A model generated the notes under the pieces. That model was not told where the DNA came from and did no database searches. It saw only the letters and a program-made list of their open reading frames with translations. Position numbers and translations under genes: made by a program. Source: Planctomycetota bacterium (GTDB lineage: Bacteria > Planctomycetota > UBA1135). Taken from it: a stretch of DNA of 64,000 nt. Within the stretch, counting starts at the first letter, position 1. Each line of letters opens with the position of its first letter. The DNA is taken from NCBI GenBank assembly GCA_008501825.1, contig QQUA01000013.1, positions 186,001 to 250,000 of the forward strand, given 5' to 3'. Below are positions 60,233 to 64,000 of the stretch, piece after piece.

Positions 60233-63100
60233 ATGAACCGCGACCATTGGATTTGTTTGCCTGCCCTTGGGGCAGCCCTCTTTCTTTGCTCTTTCATTTC
60301 AGGACAAAGCACCAAGCGGGTCAGCGTCGATTCCGCAGGACGTGAAGTCGACGGGAGGAGTACCCAAGCCTCACTTTCAGCCGACGGAAGGTTTATCGCA
60401 TTCGCCTCCGATGCGTCGAAATTGGTCTATAGAGACCATAATAATGCTACTGACATCTTTGTTTATCATTGTGCAAGCGGACAAACCGAACGGGTCAGCG
60501 TGAATTCAGATGGGGTCGAAGCCGCCGGCCATTCAAACAGTCCCTCCATTTCCGCCGATGGCAGATACGTTGCGTTCGCCTCGGTGGCTCACAATCTCGC
60601 ACCAGGGGACAGCAATCGCAAGCAAGATATATTCATCCACGATCGCATGACCAAAATTACTGAGAGAGTCAGTTTGAGTCCTGGCGGAGAGCAAGGCAAC
60701 GGTGACAGTTATTCTCCATCCATTTCTGCAGATGGTCGATTTGTGACCTTTTATTCAAAGGCGACAAATTTTTTCCCTCAAGACGGAGGCCCGTATTGGA
60801 CGCATGATGTTTTCCTTCATGATCGCCATCTCAAGTCGACCACCTTAATAAGCTTCGGAATTGGTAGCGGTTATGCCTCGGCTGGGGATAGTGAAAATCC
60901 GAAGATTTCCGCTGCTGGAAATTTGATCGCCTTTCAATCTGACAATCCACTCCTTATTGAGAGTGATACCAATGGGGAGATGGACGTTTTCTTGGCTGAC
61001 CTGAGCAATGGAACAATCCAGAGATTGAGTATGAACTTGAATGGAGTGGAAGGGAATAGCTGGAGTGACCAACCTTCTATTTCCGCCGATGGAAACGTAG
61101 TCGCCTTCCGCTCCAACTCAAGCAATCTAGTACCCGGAGACTCAAATTCCGTTCCGGATATCTTTGTATATAACGTCAGATCCACCGACCTAAAGAGAAT
61201 TAGTGTTGACTCCAGTGGCGTTCAAGCCAGTGGCTGGTCTTTCCGACCTGCAATTTCCGCTGATGGACGCTTCGTCGCCTTCCAATCGAAGGCTTCCGAT
61301 TTAGTATCCGGGGACCATAATGCTTCCATGGATATCTTCTTGCACGATTTAGAATCTGGAGAAACTGAACGAATCAGTCTGGATAACCAGGGCAATCAAC
61401 CAAATGGCCACAGTATTCAGCCGTCCATTTCCGCTGATGGAAGCCAAATCGTTTATTCTTCCTTGGCCACCAATCTGGTTTTAGGGGATAACAACGGAGA
61501 TGAGGATATTTTCCTATTCGATCGAGGAGAGATTCATCCAAAGAACTCCATTATCCTCACGGGCGTTTCTTATGCAGAAGTGGATGAGCAAATCCAGTTG
61601 AAATGGTTTGCCGCCCCTCCTTTGAGTATCTACTGGCTGGCCTCCTCCCTAAACTTGAACGGCACACTTCATGCTGGCCTTGAATTTGACTTAGGGCTAC
61701 CGTTACTGCGCCTTGCGAGCGGCGTCCATTCCACCCATGGGTTGGGGGAATTCCTCATTCCAAAAATCCCGCGATCTGCCACCGGGAGCATGATTCACTT
61801 TGAAGTGGGAGCTCGAGATTCTCAAGGGAATTTCTTCAACAGCGGATTTCATTCCATTAGCATTGGAATTCCTCGATCTCGTCAAGCTACGGTCCGGGCA
61901 AGTGAGAATGTTTCTGGCCGAGGAGCGGACGATACTTCTTTCAATAGCGCAATCTCCGCAGATGGGCGCTTCGTTGCTTTCCAATCAAGGAGCTTCGATC
62001 TAGTCGGCGATGACACCAACAAATTTCATGACGTATTCTTGAAGGACCTCAAAACTGGATTCATTCAGCGAGTCAGTAGAGAAAGAGGTGGCCCAGAAAG
62101 TAATGGAGGCAGCCTTCATCCCTCGGTTTCCGGAGATGGCCGCTTCGTAGTCTTTGAATCAGGTGCCTCCAATTTATATTCCGGGGACGTCAACGACGAC
62201 TGGGACGTTTTCGTATTCGATTGCGCCTTGGGAACGATTGAGCCAGTAAGCGTGGACTCCTCTGGCAGTATAGGTAATGGGAGAAGCAGCAGTCCTTCGA
62301 TATCTGGAATAGGCCACTTCATCACTTATTCCTCTACGGCCAATAACTTGGTTCAAGGCGACGGTAATGGAAAAGAAGATATTTTCCTTTATGACCAAGT
62401 CACGAAAAATTCTCGCTTGATCAGCCGGGGCCCAAACGGTGTGTTAGGAAATGGTGATAGCCAAAACCCGGCAATCTCTTCCGATGGATGCACCATTGTA
62501 TTCTCCTCTGCTGCCAGTAACCTAGTTTCCCATGACCAGAATCGCCATCTCGATATATTCGCCTTCGATGTTGCCTCAGGTGTGATGCAAAGAGTCAGTG
62601 TCGATTCCACCGGCCAAGGGGCTCCGGATCGGAGTGAGTCACCTTCGGTTTCGTCAAACGGTCGCTTTGTGGCTTTTCAATCCGACGCCGAAAACTTTGT
62701 ACTTGGAGATACCAATCAGGCAAGGGACTGCTTCGTACACGATCGACATACGAGAATTACCACTCGAGTTAGCGTCGACTCATTTAATAACGAAGGGAAT
62801 CTTGGAGGTTATGATCCGCAAATTTCCGGAGACGGACGATTTGTTGTTTTTACTTCTCTGTCCGACAATTTGGTTCCAGGAGACACCAACGGCACTTTGG
62901 ATATCTTTGTTCACGACCGAAACACTGGGCTCACCGAACGAGTCAGCCTAGCTTGGGATGGTGCAGAAGCTACTGGGGTGAGTTCCGAGCCATCCATTTC
63001 GTGGGATGGTCGATTGATTACTTTCTCCTCCGAGGCAACCAACCTGGTTACTCGTGACTTCAATCACTGGCAAGACATTTTTGTGCGCCGAATTCCTTAG
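60233..63100 (+). CDS. Secreted PD40 (TolB-like) protein with two seven-bladed propellers
   Basis: A 955-residue protein. ATG 60233 is preceded by AGGGGAG five bases upstream and begins a signal peptide (ICLPALGAALFLCSFISGQ); the longer frame is not coding-like. It contains fourteen repeats of about 60 residues with the core 'SISADGRFVAFxSxASNLVxGDxNxxxDIFVHD' (PD40). Seven come before residue 436 and seven after 549, separated by a 110-residue beta-domain ('IYWLASSLNLNGTLHAGLEFDL...HFEVGARDSQGN') resembling the C-terminal domains of other secreted proteins here. The base composition is AT-rich, as in the block at 4.1-10.4 kb. It probably has a binding function at the cell surface. Confidence 0.87.
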   Translation: MNRDHWICLPALGAALFLCSFISGQSTKRVSVDSAGREVDGRSTQASLSADGRFIAFASDASKLVYRDHNNATDIFVYHCASGQTERVSVNSDGVEAAGHSNSPSISADGRYVAFASVAHNLAPGDSNRKQDIFIHDRMTKITERVSLSPGGEQGNGDSYSPSISADGRFVTFYSKATNFFPQDGGPYWTHDVFLHDRHLKSTTLISFGIGSGYASAGDSENPKISAAGNLIAFQSDNPLLIESDTNGEMDVFLADLSNGTIQRLSMNLNGVEGNSWSDQPSISADGNVVAFRSNSSNLVPGDSNSVPDIFVYNVRSTDLKRISVDSSGVQASGWSFRPAISADGRFVAFQSKASDLVSGDHNASMDIFLHDLESGETERISLDNQGNQPNGHSIQPSISADGSQIVYSSLATNLVLGDNNGDEDIFLFDRGEIHPKNSIILTGVSYAEVDEQIQLKWFAAPPLSIYWLASSLNLNGTLHAGLEFDLGLPLLRLASGVHSTHGLGEFLIPKIPRSATGSMIHFEVGARDSQGNFFNSGFHSISIGIPRSRQATVRASENVSGRGADDTSFNSAISADGRFVAFQSRSFDLVGDDTNKFHDVFLKDLKTGFIQRVSRERGGPESNGGSLHPSVSGDGRFVVFESGASNLYSGDVNDDWDVFVFDCALGTIEPVSVDSSGSIGNGRSSSPSISGIGHFITYSSTANNLVQGDGNGKEDIFLYDQVTKNSRLISRGPNGVLGNGDSQNPAISSDGCTIVFSSAASNLVSHDQNRHLDIFAFDVASGVMQRVSVDSTGQGAPDRSESPSVSSNGRFVAFQSDAENFVLGDTNQARDCFVHDRHTRITTRVSVDSFNNEGNLGGYDPQISGDGRFVVFTSLSDNLVPGDTNGTLDIFVHDRNTGLTERVSLAWDGAEATGVSSEPSISWDGRLITFSSEATNLVTRDFNHWQDIFVRRIP

Positions 63101-63103
63101 AAC

Positions 63104-64000
63104 TTAAGGGGTCACGCTGTTTTTCGCGCCGGGAGTGCCGTGAGCGGCGAGTGAAGCGCGCCAATTCTCTCCCAAATCATTGTTCAACAACGGTTGGTAC
63201 AACTCCAAGGTCGGACCTTGGCCGTCCGCTTCCGGCGGCCACGGGGATTCGTCGTCGTAATGCACCAGATCCCGCAAATTGCCTACGTCATCAAATAGGC
63301 GCACCTGCTCGCCGTTTCCACTCAAGCCAAAGCCCCAATCGCCTAATGCCGGCACCCCGGGGAATTGGCTGTGGAACAAGCTTAGGTCTTCGCACAAGAC
63401 CAAATAGCCTCCAGCCGGCAACACCGTTCCCGGCGGCAACACGAAGCGATGGCTGTCCAAATCGTCCCTTAATTCCCAGCCGCTCAGATCTTGGGCTTGG
63501 TTGCTGAAATTGAACAGCTCCACCCAATCTCCGGCATCGGCCGAAGCCTCCGAGTTGTAATTGATTTCATGGATCAGGACGGATCCCACCGGCCGGAACT
63601 TGGCCGTAATCTGATAGTTCCCTTGCGGCAGGATTTGAATTTCCTCTTCTTGGGGAACCGTGGGATCGCTCCAGCCGTCGAAGGCGAATCCCTCCTTGGC
63701 CACCGCAGTCAAGCGAATCGGGACGTTTTGGAAGTACTGCCCTTGATAAGGGCGATCCACTTCGATTCCAGTTAGACGGATCGAGCCGGTTCCCGCCGGT
63801 TGAATCGCCAGATCCAATTGCAAGGAGTCGCGCAAGCCGAATTCCTGGGCGATGTGTTGCACCGCAAAGGCCGGCCGGCGCTTCAAGTAATCCAGGATCA
63901 ACTCGATTTCACCACCCCATTTAAAGGCGTTGTAACCCCAGCGCCGCTGATGGGATTTGATTTCTTCGCTGATCGCTTCCATTCTGGCCTTGGCGATCGG
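63104..64000 (-). CDS. C-terminal part of a CotH/lamin-tail-domain secreted protein (partial)
   Basis: The frame continues open to the window edge, with PIAKAR before the methionine at 63982, so this is the last 298 residues of a longer gene. 'EAISEEIKSHQRRWGYNAFKWGGEIELILDYLKRRPAFAVQHI' fits the end of the CotH kinase-like domain. A Bacterial-repeat-like stretch near 90-130 has 'AVAKEGFAFDGWSDPT'. A lamin-tail domain (about 140-290) reads 'VLIHEINYNSEASADAGDWVELFNFSNQAQDLSGWELRDD' and ends 'ELYQPLLNNDLGENWRASLAAHGTPGAKN'. It is extracellular in relatives. It is convergent with the PD40 gene, three bases apart. Confidence 0.85.
   Translation of the reverse strand, partial: PIAKARMEAISEEIKSHQRRWGYNAFKWGGEIELILDYLKRRPAFAVQHIAQEFGLRDSLQLDLAIQPAGTGSIRLTGIEVDRPYQGQYFQNVPIRLTAVAKEGFAFDGWSDPTVPQEEEIQILPQGNYQITAKFRPVGSVLIHEINYNSEASADAGDWVELFNFSNQAQDLSGWELRDDLDSHRFVLPPGTVLPAGGYLVLCEDLSLFHSQFPGVPALGDWGFGLSGNGEQVRLFDDVGNLRDLVHYDDESPWPPEADGQGPTLELYQPLLNNDLGENWRASLAAHGTPGAKNSVTP

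Noticed and set aside
1..64000. tRNA, rRNA or CRISPR arrays
   Set aside because: No cloverleaf-like GTTCGA arm pattern, ribosomal sequence or regularly spaced direct repeats were recognised by reading; a tRNAscan-SE or CRISPR-finder run would settle it.

Overview
The window looks like a chromosomal segment of a Planctomycetota bacterium, probably a marine or sediment lineage. This is inference from gene style, not from a marker gene. The support is: many secreted proteins carrying a recurring C-terminal beta-domain that I associate with that phylum; long FG-GAP and PD40 propeller proteins; a tricorn-like protease; a stand-alone SecD P1-head protein; and an ECF-sigma gene cluster with a short secretin-like domain. 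There is no rRNA, tRNA, CRISPR array or prophage. Coding density is very high, and several neighbouring genes abut or overlap.

Layout. 1-4.1 kb: the end of a secreted Ig-like protein and a tricorn-type S41 protease. 4.1-10.4 kb: a visibly AT-richer block on the minus strand, with a membrane-anchored carboxypeptidase-regulatory-like protein and a tight two-gene unit (a six-helix protein with RCK/CASTOR-POLLUX-like cytoplasmic domains plus an unrecognised 457-aa protein). 10.5-14.4 kb: a 14-repeat FG-GAP protein, a PhyH dioxygenase and a small membrane protein. 14.5-17.0 kb: a translationally coupled sigma factor / one-helix protein / secretin-like protein unit, followed by the SecD P1-head protein. 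17.0-18.1 kb: a complete insertion sequence with 21-bp inverted repeats, lodged between two convergent genes. 18.1-28.7 kb: ordinary metabolism and transport (NUDIX, MscS, ThrE, Lrp, GH39-like, EamA, TlpA-like, acetoacetyl-CoA synthetase, Ric/YtfE). 28.8-33.4 kb: a nifJ-dihydroorotate-dehydrogenase-like operon. 33.6-42.2 kb: an RlmL-type methyltransferase, an amidohydrolase, a peptidase-like protein, an alpha/beta hydrolase and a SWIM/SNF2 helicase. 42.2-47.6 kb: metH with an ArsR-methyltransferase regulator, a 26-bp palindrome upstream, and a divergent HD-domain gene. 47.7-50.8 kb: two tandem metzincin paralogues. 51.0-55.0 kb: AcpH-like, thyA-folA, AlkB and an M28 peptidase. 55.1-64 kb: large exported proteins (lipoprotein propeller, metallopeptidase-VWA-TIG surface protein, double seven-bladed PD40 protein, and the end of a CotH/lamin-tail protein).

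Together the genes describe a heterotroph with anaerobic or microaerobic pyruvate metabolism (PFOR), nitrosative-stress repair (Ric), ketone-body use (AacS), B12-dependent methionine synthesis, alkane oxidation and heavy investment in secreted proteolysis. The most unusual items are the AT-rich RCK-like/unknown gene pair, the sigma/SecD-like cluster, the metH operator and several enzyme-like proteins that have lost a key catalytic residue.
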